Shown here: piece by piece, positions 1 to 7,883 of the stretch
Position numbering within the stretch: the first letter of the stretch is position 1
How the letters are laid out: every line of letters starts with the position of its first letter
From: JABWBH01 sp964526695
Lineage (GTDB): Bacteria > Planctomycetota > Phycisphaerae > UBA1845
Reading direction: 5' to 3'
Assembly (NCBI GenBank): GCA_964526695.1
Contig: CAZGJA010000121.1
Location: 9,491 to 73,490, forward strand
Length of the DNA stretch: 64,000 nucleotides
The notes under the pieces: generated by a model
Told to the model about the DNA's origin: nothing
Seen by the model: only the letters and a program-made list of their open reading frames with translations
The model's database searches: none
Made by a program: the position numbers and the translations under genes

Positions 1-560
1 GCGTGGCTGCCCAGCGTCCGCCGGTCGGACACGCGCCAACCGGCCCAGTGCTGCTGAGGATACGTGATGACGCCCTCGTGATGAAGCACGACCCTGCTTG
101 AGGGCGAGGTCGCGGCGGCCAGTCGCTCAAGGAACCGCGGGACGTGACCCGCCGGGGACACGTCCCGCGAATCCTGGTAGGGGGGGTCGAGAAAGACGAG
201 GTCGAACAAGGATTCGCCGGGAGCGCGCGGGTGGGACCGCCACACGTCGCCGGGAACGATCACCGCGTTGGGACCGGCCTTGAGCTTGTCCATGTTGGCG
301 CGCAGCACGCTCAGCGCCGTGCGGTCCTTCTCGAAGAACGTGCAGGTGGCCGCGCCGCGCGAGAGCGCCTCCAGCCCGGCCGAGCCGCTGCCGGCGAAGA
401 GGTCGGCCACGTGCAAGGCGGGCAACTCGCCGGGCGCCGCCAGTAGCGAGCCGAGGATGTTGAACAGCGTCTCGCGCAGGGCGTCCGGCATGGGCCGAGT
501 CCCCCCATGCTTGGGCCAGTCCAGCTTCCGCCCGCGCCACGCGCCCGCGATGATCCGCAT
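1..560 (-). CDS. rsmD: 16S rRNA (guanine(966)-N2)-methyltransferase RsmD, partial
   Basis: SAM-dependent methyltransferase that modifies G966 of 16S rRNA during small-subunit assembly. The protein starts MRIIAGAWRGRKL, the usual RsmD opening, and shows a SAM-binding region (LHVADLFAGSGSAGLEALSRG) and the catalytic DPPY motif in LVFLDPPYQD. The ATG is read from the complement of 558-560. The frame is open to the left edge, about 186 codons; RsmD proteins are usually near 190 residues, so only the last residues should be missing. It points away from its neighbour, the divergent Cys-cluster gene. The family call is firm and only the C-terminus is unseen. Confidence 0.9.
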   Translation of the reverse strand, partial: MRIIAGAWRGRKLDWPKHGGTRPMPDALRETLFNILGSLLAAPGELPALHVADLFAGSGSAGLEALSRGAATCTFFEKDRTALSVLRANMDKLKAGPNAVIVPGDVWRSHPRAPGESLFDLVFLDPPYQDSRDVSPAGHVPRFLERLAAATSPSSRVVLHHEGVITYPQQHWAGWRVSDRRTLGSH

Positions 561-878
561 GAGAACATTTTACGGGAACCGGGTCGCGTTGCACGCAGGC
601 GGAAGAGGCTCGCGCAGAGCCGCAGAGAAGAAAGGGAAAGCGGAACCGAGAAGCCAGGCCTTGATGCGTGGATGTTTCAGCATTTCCGCCCCTCGGCGCT
701 TTCCGTCTGGCGCGAGCCTGCGCGGGGCGTCCTGCCAAAGCGCCCCTCGCTTGCGTGAGGGGTTCTGATTGACAGAGCGCCCCTCACTTGCGTGAGGGGT
801 TCTGATTTTGGCGTTTCGGCGTTTCGGCGTTTCGACCTTTTGACTTTTCGCCGTTGCGGCGTTTCACTGCACCGCCAC
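561..878. other. Divergent intergenic region with repeats
   Basis: Spacer of about 320 bases between rsmD and the Cys-cluster gene. It holds a GCAGAG-type short repeat near 611-640, two copies of a hairpin repeat (741-807) and three tandem copies of the octamer GCGTTTCG near 812-836. No convincing gene or clear promoter was seen; both flanking promoters must lie here. Confidence 0.5.
741..807. repeat. Two direct copies of a 30-bp hairpin repeat
   Basis: A 30-bp sequence occurs at 741-770 and again at 778-807 with one mismatch, a 37-bp period. Each copy contains the stem-loop CCCCTCACTTGCGTGAGGGG. The core resembles the long inverted repeat at 42280-42350, which contains CCCTCGCTTGCG. Confidence 0.75.
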
Positions 879-1355
879 ATGAAGCTCGACGTGGTTGGCA
901 GCGTGTTGTGTACCCAGTGCCCGGCGGCCTGCTGCCGTTACGTCTCGTTGCCGCTCGACAATCCGCGAACGCTGCGCGATTACGACGACATCCGCTGGTA
1001 CCTGATGCACGAGGGCTTCAGCGTGTTCGTCGAGGACGGCGACTGGTACGTGCAGATTCAGTCGCGCTGCCGGAACCTGCGCGACGACAACCTGTGCGGC
1101 GTGTACGAAACCCGCCCGCGCATCTGCGGCGAGTACGAGCCGGGCGAGTGCGACTACCTGGCGGGGGATTACGGTTACGACCATTACTTCACGCACGCCT
1201 CGCAGCTCGAAGCCTACGTGGAGCGGAAGCTCGGCAAGCGGCTGGCGGATTCCCGCACGGCGCCGCGTGAACGTCGAGTGCGGCATGCTCGAATGACGAC
1301 GGGCCGCGGCAGGGGAGCGCCCCGCGCGAAGCCGACTGCCGTGCCTGCGCATTGA
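879..1355 (+). CDS. YkgJ-like cysteine-cluster protein
   Basis: Small protein of 158 residues with the CxxC...CC pattern of YkgJ/UPF0153 cysteine-cluster proteins, thought to bind zinc or an iron cluster. The N-terminus reads MKLDVVGSVLCTQCPAACC and is followed by CRNL, NLCGVYETRP and RICGEYEPGEC, which supply further Cys ligands. The ATG at 879 is chosen because upstream codons run into the octamer repeat tract and add no family-like sequence. The last 30 residues are Arg-rich and probably disordered. The biochemical role is unknown. It stands alone, divergent from rsmD. Confidence 0.75.
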   Translation: MKLDVVGSVLCTQCPAACCRYVSLPLDNPRTLRDYDDIRWYLMHEGFSVFVEDGDWYVQIQSRCRNLRDDNLCGVYETRPRICGEYEPGECDYLAGDYGYDHYFTHASQLEAYVERKLGKRLADSRTAPRERRVRHARMTTGRGRGAPRAKPTAVPAH

Positions 1356-1378
1356 ACATGTGATTCATGCATGGACAG

Positions 1379-1668
1379 GATGAACACGATGAACAAGATG
1401 AGCAGGATGGACGGCATCCCGCGGCCAAAGGCCCGGGACTTCTCCATCCTGTTCATCTTGTGCATCCTGTCCATTCCGAAGTGTTCCAGTTATTGTCGAT
1501 CTCGCCCTGAGAAGAAAGGCCGGGATGAACAAGATGAACAAGATGAGCAGGATGGACGGCATCCCGCGGCCAAAGGCCCGGAACTTCGCCATCCTGTTCA
1601 TCTTGTGCATCCTGTCCATTTCGAGTTGTTCCGGTTACTGTTGATCGCGCCCTGAGCAGAAAGGCCGG
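1379..1668. repeat. 145-bp tandem duplication carrying imperfect hairpins
   Basis: Two adjacent copies (1379-1523 and 1524-1668) repeat with an exact 145-bp period and about 90% identity by eye. Each begins with 9-bp repeats of the type GATGAACAA. Its left arm pairs imperfectly with the right arm CCATCCTGTTCATCTTGTGC about 40 bases on, so each copy can form a long stem. No likely gene lies inside. Confidence 0.85.
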
Positions 1669-1678
1669 GGGGAAACCC

Positions 1679-2212
1679 GTGTCCGACACGCTCCATTATG
1701 AAGCCGCCTTTGAGGACGCCCTGCGGGCGCACCGCTGGCCCTACGTTCGCGTGGACGAGCAGCGCCGGTCGTTGTTCTCCACTTCGGCGGTCAAGTCGTT
1801 TGACTTCCTCGTGCATCGTCCCGGAGGCGGCGGATGGCTCGCCGACGTGAAGGGTCGCAAGTTTCCGTACGACCTGGCGGGGGGGCGGCATTTCTGGGAG
1901 AACTGGGTCACGGACGAGGACGTGACCGGCCTGTCCGCGTGGGAGGGCGTGTTCGGCGACGGATTCGCGGGCATGTTCGTTTTCGCGTACTGGATCACCG
2001 TGCCGGCGCCGGCGTCGGCCCTGCTCGGGCCGTTTCATGCGTTTCGCGGTAGGGAGTACGCGTTTCTGGCCGTGTCCGCGCGGGTCTATGGCGAGCACGC
2101 CCGACGGCGGTCCGCGAGCTGGGCGACCGCCTCCATGCCGACGCGGCTCTTCCGGCAAAACGTGGTGCCGGTGTTTGGCCACGCTCAATCGGCTTTACCC
2201 GCCGCGGGTTGA
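1679..2212 (+). CDS. HYExAFE family protein
   Basis: Uncharacterised protein of 177 residues. The N-terminus MSDTLHYEAAFEDALR has the HYExAFE signature of a family known mainly from planctomycetes. Conserved-looking segments follow: SFDFLVHRPGGGGWLADVKGRKFP, quoted here only as SFDFLV and LADVKGRK, then ENWVTDEDVTGLSAW. The D...DVKGRK spacing is compatible with a PD-(D/E)xK-like nuclease core, but that is inference. Translation is read from GTG at 1679, eleven bases after the tandem repeat. The C-terminal 30 residues are low in conservation signals. Confidence 0.75.
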   Translation: MSDTLHYEAAFEDALRAHRWPYVRVDEQRRSLFSTSAVKSFDFLVHRPGGGGWLADVKGRKFPYDLAGGRHFWENWVTDEDVTGLSAWEGVFGDGFAGMFVFAYWITVPAPASALLGPFHAFRGREYAFLAVSARVYGEHARRRSASWATASMPTRLFRQNVVPVFGHAQSALPAAG

Positions 2213-2222
2213 TGCCTATAAT
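2194..2222 (+). promoter_or_regulatory. Sigma-70-type promoter for the small membrane protein cluster
   Basis: A perfect -10 hexamer TATAAT at 2217-2222 is preceded, after 17 bases, by TTTACC at 2194-2199 (4 of 6 to TTGACA). It stands out in GC-rich DNA and lies about 80 bases before the ATG at 2302. Confidence 0.55.
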
Positions 2223-2301
2223 CTGCCCGGATGCGCTTGGATGGGCGGTCCAAATGCGGCGCTAAACCGCAAAGCCGCCGTTGTCGGCTTGGAGTGCGTG
2301 C

Positions 2302-2496
2302 ATGAAATCGTACGTTTCTCGGCTCGTTTTGGCCTCCTTCGCGGTTCTCGCCACGACCCTGCCGGTCTTTGCGCAGCAGCGCTGGTCGCCGCCGAACAAG
2401 GACAAGGGCATGCTTCAGTGGGTCGTCATGCTGGGCATCCTGATTCTCGTCTGCATCCCGGCTTTCATGAATCCCAAGCGGTCGCATCAGTCTTAG
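2302..2496 (+). CDS. Small membrane-anchored hypothetical protein
   Basis: A 64-residue protein with no family recognised. It has a signal-peptide-like start (MKSYVSRLVLASFAVLATTL, ending near PVFAQ), a short charged stretch (PPNKDKG), and a second hydrophobic helix (MLQWVVMLGILILVCIPAFM) before a basic tail. This predicts either one cleaved signal plus one membrane helix, or two helices. ATG 2302 is preferred to an upstream TTG because it begins the signal sequence directly. It heads a three-gene cluster of small envelope proteins with a clear upstream promoter. Confidence 0.6.
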   Translation: MKSYVSRLVLASFAVLATTLPVFAQQRWSPPNKDKGMLQWVVMLGILILVCIPAFMNPKRSHQS

Positions 2497-2558
2497 GCGG
2501 CTGGAATCGTCGCGCCTGCGGTGTCGAGGCTGGACTTGCCCCCACGGAGATCACTTGC

Positions 2559-2894
2559 ATGTTGACCCGACGTTCGTGGGTCGTGGCGCTCGTGGGGGTG
2601 AACTTGCTCCTTGCGCTGGGGCTGATCCTGGCGGCGGATCCGCTGCCGGCGGCTTTCGCCCAGGCGGGCGCGGGCGGTGGTCGCGGATACCTGTGCGCCA
2701 CGGCGGCCGTCTCAGGGCAGGAATTTGAGATGCTTTACATCGCCGATACGCAGGGCCGGCGGCTGTACGCGCTGGGGCCGATCAATGCCCAGACCAAGGC
2801 GCTGGAGTTCCTCGGCGTGCGGGATCTGCGGGCTGATTTCCGCGGCGAGGCGCCCGTTCCACCGCCCGGCGCGGGTGGCGCGGCCAAACCTTGA
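2559..2894 (+). CDS. Hypothetical secreted or anchored protein, paralogue of the next gene
   Basis: A 111-residue protein with an N-terminal hydrophobic segment (WVVALVGVNLLLALGLILAA) followed by AFAQ, suggesting a signal peptide or anchor. The exported part has FEMLYIADTQGRRLYALGPI and ends in a Pro/Gly-rich tail. The next gene has a matching core, LLYVIDTVEGKLIAYSFD, after a similar anchor, so the two look like diverged duplicates. The pattern 'value, tag, display' recalls one blade of a beta-propeller, but that is speculation. No known family was recognised. Confidence 0.6.
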   Translation: MLTRRSWVVALVGVNLLLALGLILAADPLPAAFAQAGAGGGRGYLCATAAVSGQEFEMLYIADTQGRRLYALGPINAQTKALEFLGVRDLRADFRGEAPVPPPGAGGAAKP

Positions 2895-2964
2895 AGCGTC
2901 TGAAGTCGTCGCAAGGCCCGATCGAACGATTGATATGAACCCATCGGGGACTGGAGCAGGCATC

Positions 2965-3348
2965 ATGGACCAGAAAAACCTCGCCATCGGCGTCCTCTCG
3001 GTCACGGCCGTCGTGCTGCTGGTGGGCAACGTCATTCTGCACAGCGTGGAATCGCCGGCGTTTGCCGCGGGCATGACCACGTCCGGCGGCGATTACATCC
3101 TCACGGTGGGCCGCGTCCAAAGCTCGCCCGCCCAGTTCCCCGAAGAACTGCTCTACGTGATCGACACCGTCGAAGGGAAGCTGATCGCGTACTCGTTCGA
3201 CGCCCAGTCGAAGAAGATGAAGATCACCAGCCAGGTGGACCTGAAGAACATGGCGAGCAAGACGGGGGACGAGACGGAGAAGAGTCCGGACCAAAACCCG
3301 CCGGTGCGCCCGGGTCAGCGCCAGCCGACCGGCAAGCGGCAGCCGTAG
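2965..3348 (+). CDS. Hypothetical membrane-anchored protein, paralogue of the preceding gene
   Basis: A 127-residue protein starting MDQKNLAIGVLSVTAVVLLV, a short cytoplasmic stretch followed by one membrane helix. The exported domain contains GGDYILTVGRVQSS and ELLYVIDTVEGKLIAYSFD, which parallels the preceding protein. The C-terminus is polar and basic (PGQRQPTGKRQP). ATG 2965 has an upstream GGAGCAGG as ribosome site; an in-frame ATG at 2935 would add ten residues. It closes the three-gene cluster. Function unknown. Confidence 0.6.
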   Translation: MDQKNLAIGVLSVTAVVLLVGNVILHSVESPAFAAGMTTSGGDYILTVGRVQSSPAQFPEELLYVIDTVEGKLIAYSFDAQSKKMKITSQVDLKNMASKTGDETEKSPDQNPPVRPGQRQPTGKRQP

Positions 3349-3642
3349 TCGCCCTGGCCGCCAGATCGGGAACCCTCAATGCAAGTTGCTTGCCCGGAAA
3401 CGCCCTCAATCGCGGGACACTCAAGCCCCCTACCGATGAATGCAACATAAGATACATTATAGGACGTTGCAATTACTGGCAGGGGGGGTAGGCACGCGGC
3501 GTTTTCGAGTCCTGTAGGCCACCGTCCCTTCGGCTCCGAAGCCAAGGACACGCTTCTCGATCGCTGGTCGCTGGTCGCTGGTCGCTGGTCGGCAGTACGC
3601 CGCCCGACCGCCTCCATCCTGGTGCATCTAGGCCCCTTATCG
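3349..3642. other. Intergenic spacer between convergent genes
   Basis: Between the membrane-protein cluster (plus) and the winged-helix gene (minus). It contains an AT-rich patch with the inverted pair TGCAAC (3441-3446) and GTTGCA (3466-3471), a run of seven G at about 3482-3488, and a heptamer array at 3561-3591. No gene seen. Confidence 0.45.
3561..3591. repeat. Heptanucleotide tandem repeat (TCGCTGG)n
   Basis: Four perfect tandem copies of the 7-mer TCGCTGG plus a partial copy. It is one of several 7-bp arrays in this window; the others are in alaS and around the sigma factor near 35.8 kb. Confidence 0.85.
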
Positions 3643-4329
3643 CTATCGTCGATGCCCGAGCGAACTCATCGCTCGCAGCAAGCCCAGGCACATCCGACCC
3701 AAGGCAGTGATTGCGTACGCATTTCGCTCAGGAGTTTGCAGCAAGCCCGCCTGCTTGAGGGTTCGCACGTGGTGCTGCAACGGGCCGGCAGTCAGACCCG
3801 TGGTCCTGCAAAGCGTCTGGTACGAGGCGGTCCCGGCGGCCAACCCCATCAAGATCGTCAGGCGGATTCGGTGCCCGAGGCCGGCGGCCCATTCGGCGGC
3901 ATGGAGCATCTGGTTCGCCGGCCAACGGGTGGTCAGTTGGCCCGCGGCAACCAGCTTTGAAGGTCGTGCGTGGGCGGCGGTGCCCGTCTTTCGGGGCCTG
4001 ACGACCCGCGCCGCATGGGCGGCATCCGAAATCGTCGCGTCAGGCCATCCGAACCCCACGCCCCGCAAGGCCGCGGCACGCGTCCCGGCCTTCCCCCAGC
4101 ACACGGCCGCGCAGCCGGCGTCGTCCGACGGATGGATGCGCAGCAGAACCCCCCTGCCGGGCGCGGCGGAACCCGGCGGATGATCCGCCTTTCGAGTCCG
4201 CCGGGCCGTTCCGCGCTTGCCGCTTCGACCCGCGCGGTCGTTGCGGGCGCGGCCGGCCCTCTGCGAAGCCTGCCCGGCCCCCGCCCGCCGGCCTCCGGCC
4301 CCCCTTCGCGAGATACGCTTCGGTTTCAT
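3643..4329 (-). CDS. Winged-helix (ArsR-like) transcriptional regulator with long N-terminal extension
   Basis: A 228-residue protein. The C-terminal 90 residues look like a winged-helix DNA-binding domain: HRIRLTILMGLAAGTASYQT, then TTGLTAGPLQHHVRTLKQAG as the recognition helix region, and a wing ending in YAITALGRMCLGLL. This is the pattern of ArsR/HTH_20 repressors. The N-terminal part begins MKPKRISRRGAGG and is long, Arg/Ala/Gly-rich and probably disordered; a domain of unknown type lies between. An alternative ATG lies nine codons upstream at 4356. The AT-rich palindromes just upstream suggest autoregulation. The HTH call is fair, while the N-terminal reading frame is less certain. Confidence 0.6.
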   Translation of the reverse strand: MKPKRISRRGAGGRRAGAGQASQRAGRARNDRAGRSGKRGTARRTRKADHPPGSAAPGRGVLLRIHPSDDAGCAAVCWGKAGTRAAALRGVGFGWPDATISDAAHAARVVRPRKTGTAAHARPSKLVAAGQLTTRWPANQMLHAAEWAAGLGHRIRLTILMGLAAGTASYQTLCRTTGLTAGPLQHHVRTLKQAGLLQTPERNAYAITALGRMCLGLLRAMSSLGHRR

Positions 4330-4365
4330 CGGAAAAACCCTCGTGTTCCCAAGCACCTAATGTTC

Positions 4366-4400
4366 TTATGTAATACTGGCATAACCTTATATTATAATAT
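4366..4400. promoter_or_regulatory. AT-rich operator/promoter region of the winged-helix gene
   Basis: Two palindromes sit together in otherwise GC-rich DNA: TTATG...CATAA with a 9-base spacer (4366-4384), and a perfect 12-bp palindrome ATATTATAATAT (4389-4400). The second carries TATAAT on both strands. On the minus strand this -10 would start transcription inside the first palindrome, the layout expected of an autorepressor. No good -35 hexamer was found. Confidence 0.5.
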
Positions 4401-4467
4401 CGACACGTTGAGCGGCATTCTTGACGGCTTGCCCAGTGAACGCTCAGCCGCCGCCAGGAAGGCGCGT

Positions 4468-5391
4468 CTATCCGTACGCGGCGTCCAGGGCGGCAGGGAC
4501 GCCGCTCCGCTCGCGGGCTTGCTGGAGGTTGAGCCAGACCCATCCGCAGGCGGCCAGCAGCACCACCGCAATCAGTTGCACCGCCACGGCGTGGCCGCGG
4601 GAAAAACCCCTGCGGCGCGACAGGGAGGCGAGCATGCTCCCAACCGGCGCGGCCACGAATGCGGCGATCCAGCACCACGCCGGGACGCTTTCCCCGGTAT
4701 AGGAGAAGCCCGTAATCGCACAGCAGGCGACGACGCCGATACTCGAGACCGCCGCCGCTGATCCCAGAACCCCCCGAAGCCGGACCGCGACAAGTCCGCC
4801 GAGGCAACAGAATCCGGCCAGCGCTGCGCAAATCAGCGAGAGCTTGGCGAAGCGTCCCTGGAGGGACAGCGCCGCCAGACTGGCGAAAACCGGGCTGAAG
4901 GAACCGGCGTGGGCCAGGATCGGAAGGTGAGCCGCGTCGCGCGTCACCGCGGTCGACTCGCGCGCCATCGCGGCCGCGCCGAGCGCTGCGGCCACGAGAA
5001 CGGTCAGGATCGTCCCCACACCTCCAGTGTCCGGGAGCCGCCAGGCCAGCCCGCCACCGGCGAGGCCGGCAAGGACCGGCCCTGCGCACGCCCCGATGCG
5101 CGATCGAGTGGGCATCGACGACGCTGCACCCGCCAGCGCCATCGCTACGGCCGCGGGCAGGATGGCGTGCCACCGCGCGAGCGACGAGGCGTCGGGCGCG
5201 CCTTCCTGCACGAGGAGACTCGCCCCCAGGACGACCGCCATCGCCCCGCCCCAGGACCACCGCCATGCCGGGTCAGAGGCAGCCGCATCCCGGCGCGGCC
5301 TCGGCCAGCGATTCATCGCCGACGCAACCACAAGGACGACCGCACCCAGAAAGGCGGGCAGTACGCAACTGAGGAGAATCTGCTGAAGCAT
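4468..5391 (-). CDS. Hypothetical integral membrane protein
   Basis: A 307-residue protein with about eight to nine hydrophobic segments, beginning with MLQQILLSCVLPAFLGAVVL, and short loops. No conserved motif was recognised, so no substrate or activity can be given. It ends about 140 bases before the winged-helix gene on the same strand and could be cotranscribed with it only by read-through past the AT-rich region. Codon use and GC match the neighbours. Membrane location is clear; function is unknown. Confidence 0.6.
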   Translation of the reverse strand: MLQQILLSCVLPAFLGAVVLVVASAMNRWPRPRRDAAASDPAWRWSWGGAMAVVLGASLLVQEGAPDASSLARWHAILPAAVAMALAGAASSMPTRSRIGACAGPVLAGLAGGGLAWRLPDTGGVGTILTVLVAAALGAAAMARESTAVTRDAAHLPILAHAGSFSPVFASLAALSLQGRFAKLSLICAALAGFCCLGGLVAVRLRGVLGSAAAVSSIGVVACCAITGFSYTGESVPAWCWIAAFVAAPVGSMLASLSRRRGFSRGHAVAVQLIAVVLLAACGWVWLNLQQARERSGVPAALDAAYG

Positions 5392-5542
5392 GTTGAGCCC
5401 GGTGGTCGCGAGCGATCTTCAATGTTTGTGGCCGCCGCCGGCGAGCCAAGGGCAAGCAGATGGCGATTTGGCTTCCAGCGACTGGATCCGGCCGGCTCCA
5501 GCGCGGGCGTCAGAGGAATCCTTCGCCGAAGTTCGGCCGCCA

Positions 5543-5568
5543 CACGGGTCCGCTGCTATGGACCCGCG
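5543..5568. repeat. Dispersed hairpin, family B (CACGGGTCCGC...)
   Basis: One copy of the stem-loop whose arms are CACGGGTCC and GGACCCG(C/T)G around a CGCTGCT-type loop. Other copies lie at 22708, 35092 and 55687. It sits in the 284-base spacer between the membrane protein and the YceI gene, where no gene was seen. Confidence 0.7.
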
Positions 5569-5675
5569 CCACGCAGGAGAATCATCTTCCAGCGGGTGGA
5601 GTGCATAGCCCGCCCGTCGCGCGACAAAGGAGAAGCACCCACAGCGAGCGAGACCCCTCTCGGGCGCGGCCGACG

Positions 5676-6302
5676 CTACCCCCCTACCACGCCTTCGAGC
5701 GATACGATCACGCGGACGTCGTCGCCCAGCCCGCCGTTTTCCAGCATGTACTTGATGCCGAAGTCGCTGCGCTTGATGGTGAAGACCGCCTCAAACCCGC
5801 AGCGCTTGCCCATCGCCTTCTCCGCAGTGCCGGCCCACTCCACCTGCGTCGTAAGCGGCTTTGTGACGCCGTGGATCGAGAGGTCGCCGCTAATCTCGTA
5901 CATGCGATCCTTGACCTTTTTGGAGGCCTTGCTCTTGAACGTCATCGTCGGATGCTCTTTGGCGTTGAAGAAATCCGGACTTTTCAGATGGCCGTCGAGC
6001 TTCTCGGTCCCCGTGTCCACGCTGGCGATCGACACGCTCACGTCCAGGTCCGGGCCGGCGTCGCCGGTGGAGTCGAAAGCGATCGTGCCGGTGACCTCGT
6101 TGAACCGCCCGTAGAACTGCCCAGCCCCCAGGTGCTGCACGCGAAACAGCGCCTTGGAGTGGACGGGATCAATCTTGAAACTTTCCTTGGCGAGCGGAGC
6201 CTTCGCTTCGCCGGTCCCCGTCGCGGCGGCGGGCGACATGCCTGCCACCAATGCCAACCCCACGACACTCAGCCCGATTCCCACCATGATGCTCTTACGC
6301 AT
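5676..6302 (-). CDS. YceI family periplasmic protein
   Basis: A 208-residue exported protein of the YceI lipocalin-like family, which binds isoprenoid-type hydrophobic ligands. An N-terminal signal (MRKSIMVGIGLSVVGLALVA) is followed by the family pattern: ESFKIDPVHSKALFRVQHLG, then GRFNEVTGTIAFD, KSPDFFNAKEHPTMTFKS, SGDLSIHGVTKPLT and SDFGIKYMLENGG. Several Met codons crowd the start; ATG 6302 is preferred because AAGG lies nine bases upstream, and ATG 6308 is an alternative. Length matches the family. No cytochrome b561 gene, a common YceI partner, is nearby. Confidence 0.9.
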   Translation of the reverse strand: MRKSIMVGIGLSVVGLALVAGMSPAAATGTGEAKAPLAKESFKIDPVHSKALFRVQHLGAGQFYGRFNEVTGTIAFDSTGDAGPDLDVSVSIASVDTGTEKLDGHLKSPDFFNAKEHPTMTFKSKASKKVKDRMYEISGDLSIHGVTKPLTTQVEWAGTAEKAMGKRCGFEAVFTIKRSDFGIKYMLENGGLGDDVRVIVSLEGVVGG

Positions 6303-6512
6303 ATCCATCATCCTTATCAGAAGACCTGTCCCCACAAACGGTCGAACCGACGGTCCCGTACCTCCCGCCGGTCAGGTGCGGCCCGGCCGTCGGGCAATTC
6401 CAACCTATCACCGGACCCCTTTGTTCGACAGCCCGGCGATTCCGCTCCCCCACTTGAACGCTGCGAACTCACGTCCTATTCCCCCTTGCCCCGCACTCGG
6501 CCCGCAGCGCGT

Positions 6513-7883
6513 TCAGGAGCCGGGCGTGACGGGTTCATCCTCGCCGACTCGGCCATACCTGACGATCTGCACGAGCTGCCCGCCATGCAAGAGGCGGATC
6601 GTATCCCCGTTGTTGTTCAAGGCCATCGCCTGCCCCGTGCGCCGCACCTCGAGCGTCTGCCCGACCGGGATCGATCCCGAGAGCGTCCACGCCGCCCCGG
6701 TCTCATCGGTCAGCGTCCATCCCTCAAGCTGCACGGGCGCCGAACCCATGTTGCGCAGCGTGACGCGCTCATTCTGTTGCTCGTCGCCGGAGGGGTTCGG
6801 AACCAGCGAGATGATCCGCACTTCGGCAGGGTGCGCGGTCGGAGGTGTTGGCGGAGGAGGACTCACGTCCGTCAGACGCAAATGGGCGATGATGGGAAAA
6901 TGATCCGACACCCGCAGCGGATCGTGGGCATGGCGAATCTCCACGCGCTCCATGCGGGACGCCAGCGCCGGCGAGACCAGAATATGATCAATCGACGTCA
7001 ATTCCCGCGGTTCGTCCACGTGATCGTCCCGATCCTGATCATAATGAGCCGTGTAGCGCATCGGCTTGGGCACAAATGCGGCCACATTCACAAGATTATC
7101 CATGGGATCGTCCGGCGACATCGCACGGATTCGCGCCAGCACGTCCGTAATGGGCGTGCTGTCCAGATGGTCGCGGGCATCGTCGGCGCCGTCGTAGTCG
7201 TTGAAATCGCCCCAGACGATCACCAGTCGTCCCGCGCGCTGCTCATCCACAGCCATCGATCGGATGGCGTCCGCCTGCGCCTGCCGCTCAAACCGGCGGC
7301 CTGCGTGATTGGGAATGGCCAGCAAATGCAATCCAATAAATGACACCTTCAAATCGCCGACGTTAATGCGGGAGATATAGTGTTTGGAGACGGCTTTTTC
7401 AACCGCCTCGCTGATGCCTTTGCGCTCGTCCCGGCTGAGTTCATTTCCCTCCGGGTCAATGCGCGTAAGCAGAGCGACATCCTCGCCCGTATGCGTGTCG
7501 CGGCCGTTGATCAGATAGGGCTTGTATCCGCGCGTCGCCAGAAAGTTGTTGTTGAATGTCGTCAGCGCAGTCAGATTTTCGACTTCCACCAAGTTTACAA
7601 TATCGGGATTCTCTTGAATGACAATGTCCGCAATAGCCCGCATATGGTCCCGCGCCTCCTCGGGACGGCCTTTCCAGGGGAACGTCACATCAGCGGCGCC
7701 TTCCTCCGGATCGACCCCGTCCCAGAGAAACTCCGCGTTGAACGTCATGATGACCAGTCGGGCGGGGTCTGCGCGGCGATCTTCAGCCCGAGCACAATCA
7801 AGCCCATATGCATTGACGCATAAAACCCACAGGAGCGCGCTGCCGAGTCGCAGGAGGTGTATGAGTTTAACTGTAGAAAGCAT
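6513..7883 (-). CDS. Secreted endonuclease/exonuclease/phosphatase with C-terminal lamin-tail domain
   Basis: A 456-residue exported protein. Residues 1-30 form a signal peptide. An EEP-fold domain follows, with ARLVIMTFNAEFLWD, DIVNLVEVENL (catalytic Glu), VIVWGDFNDY (GDFN motif) and TSIDHILVSP...VSDHFPI (the SxDHxP end motif). After a Pro-rich linker near residue 350 comes a beta-rich lamin-tail domain (VRIISLVPNPSGDEQQNERV, LEGWTLTDETG, NNNGDTIRLL). Lamin-tail domains are common on secreted nucleases and phosphatases of planctomycetes. The substrate could be extracellular DNA or a phosphoester. All expected metal-binding motifs are present. Confidence 0.88.
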   Translation of the reverse strand: MLSTVKLIHLLRLGSALLWVLCVNAYGLDCARAEDRRADPARLVIMTFNAEFLWDGVDPEEGAADVTFPWKGRPEEARDHMRAIADIVIQENPDIVNLVEVENLTALTTFNNNFLATRGYKPYLINGRDTHTGEDVALLTRIDPEGNELSRDERKGISEAVEKAVSKHYISRINVGDLKVSFIGLHLLAIPNHAGRRFERQAQADAIRSMAVDEQRAGRLVIVWGDFNDYDGADDARDHLDSTPITDVLARIRAMSPDDPMDNLVNVAAFVPKPMRYTAHYDQDRDDHVDEPRELTSIDHILVSPALASRMERVEIRHAHDPLRVSDHFPIIAHLRLTDVSPPPPTPPTAHPAEVRIISLVPNPSGDEQQNERVTLRNMGSAPVQLEGWTLTDETGAAWTLSGSIPVGQTLEVRRTGQAMALNNNGDTIRLLHGGQLVQIVRYGRVGEDEPVTPGS

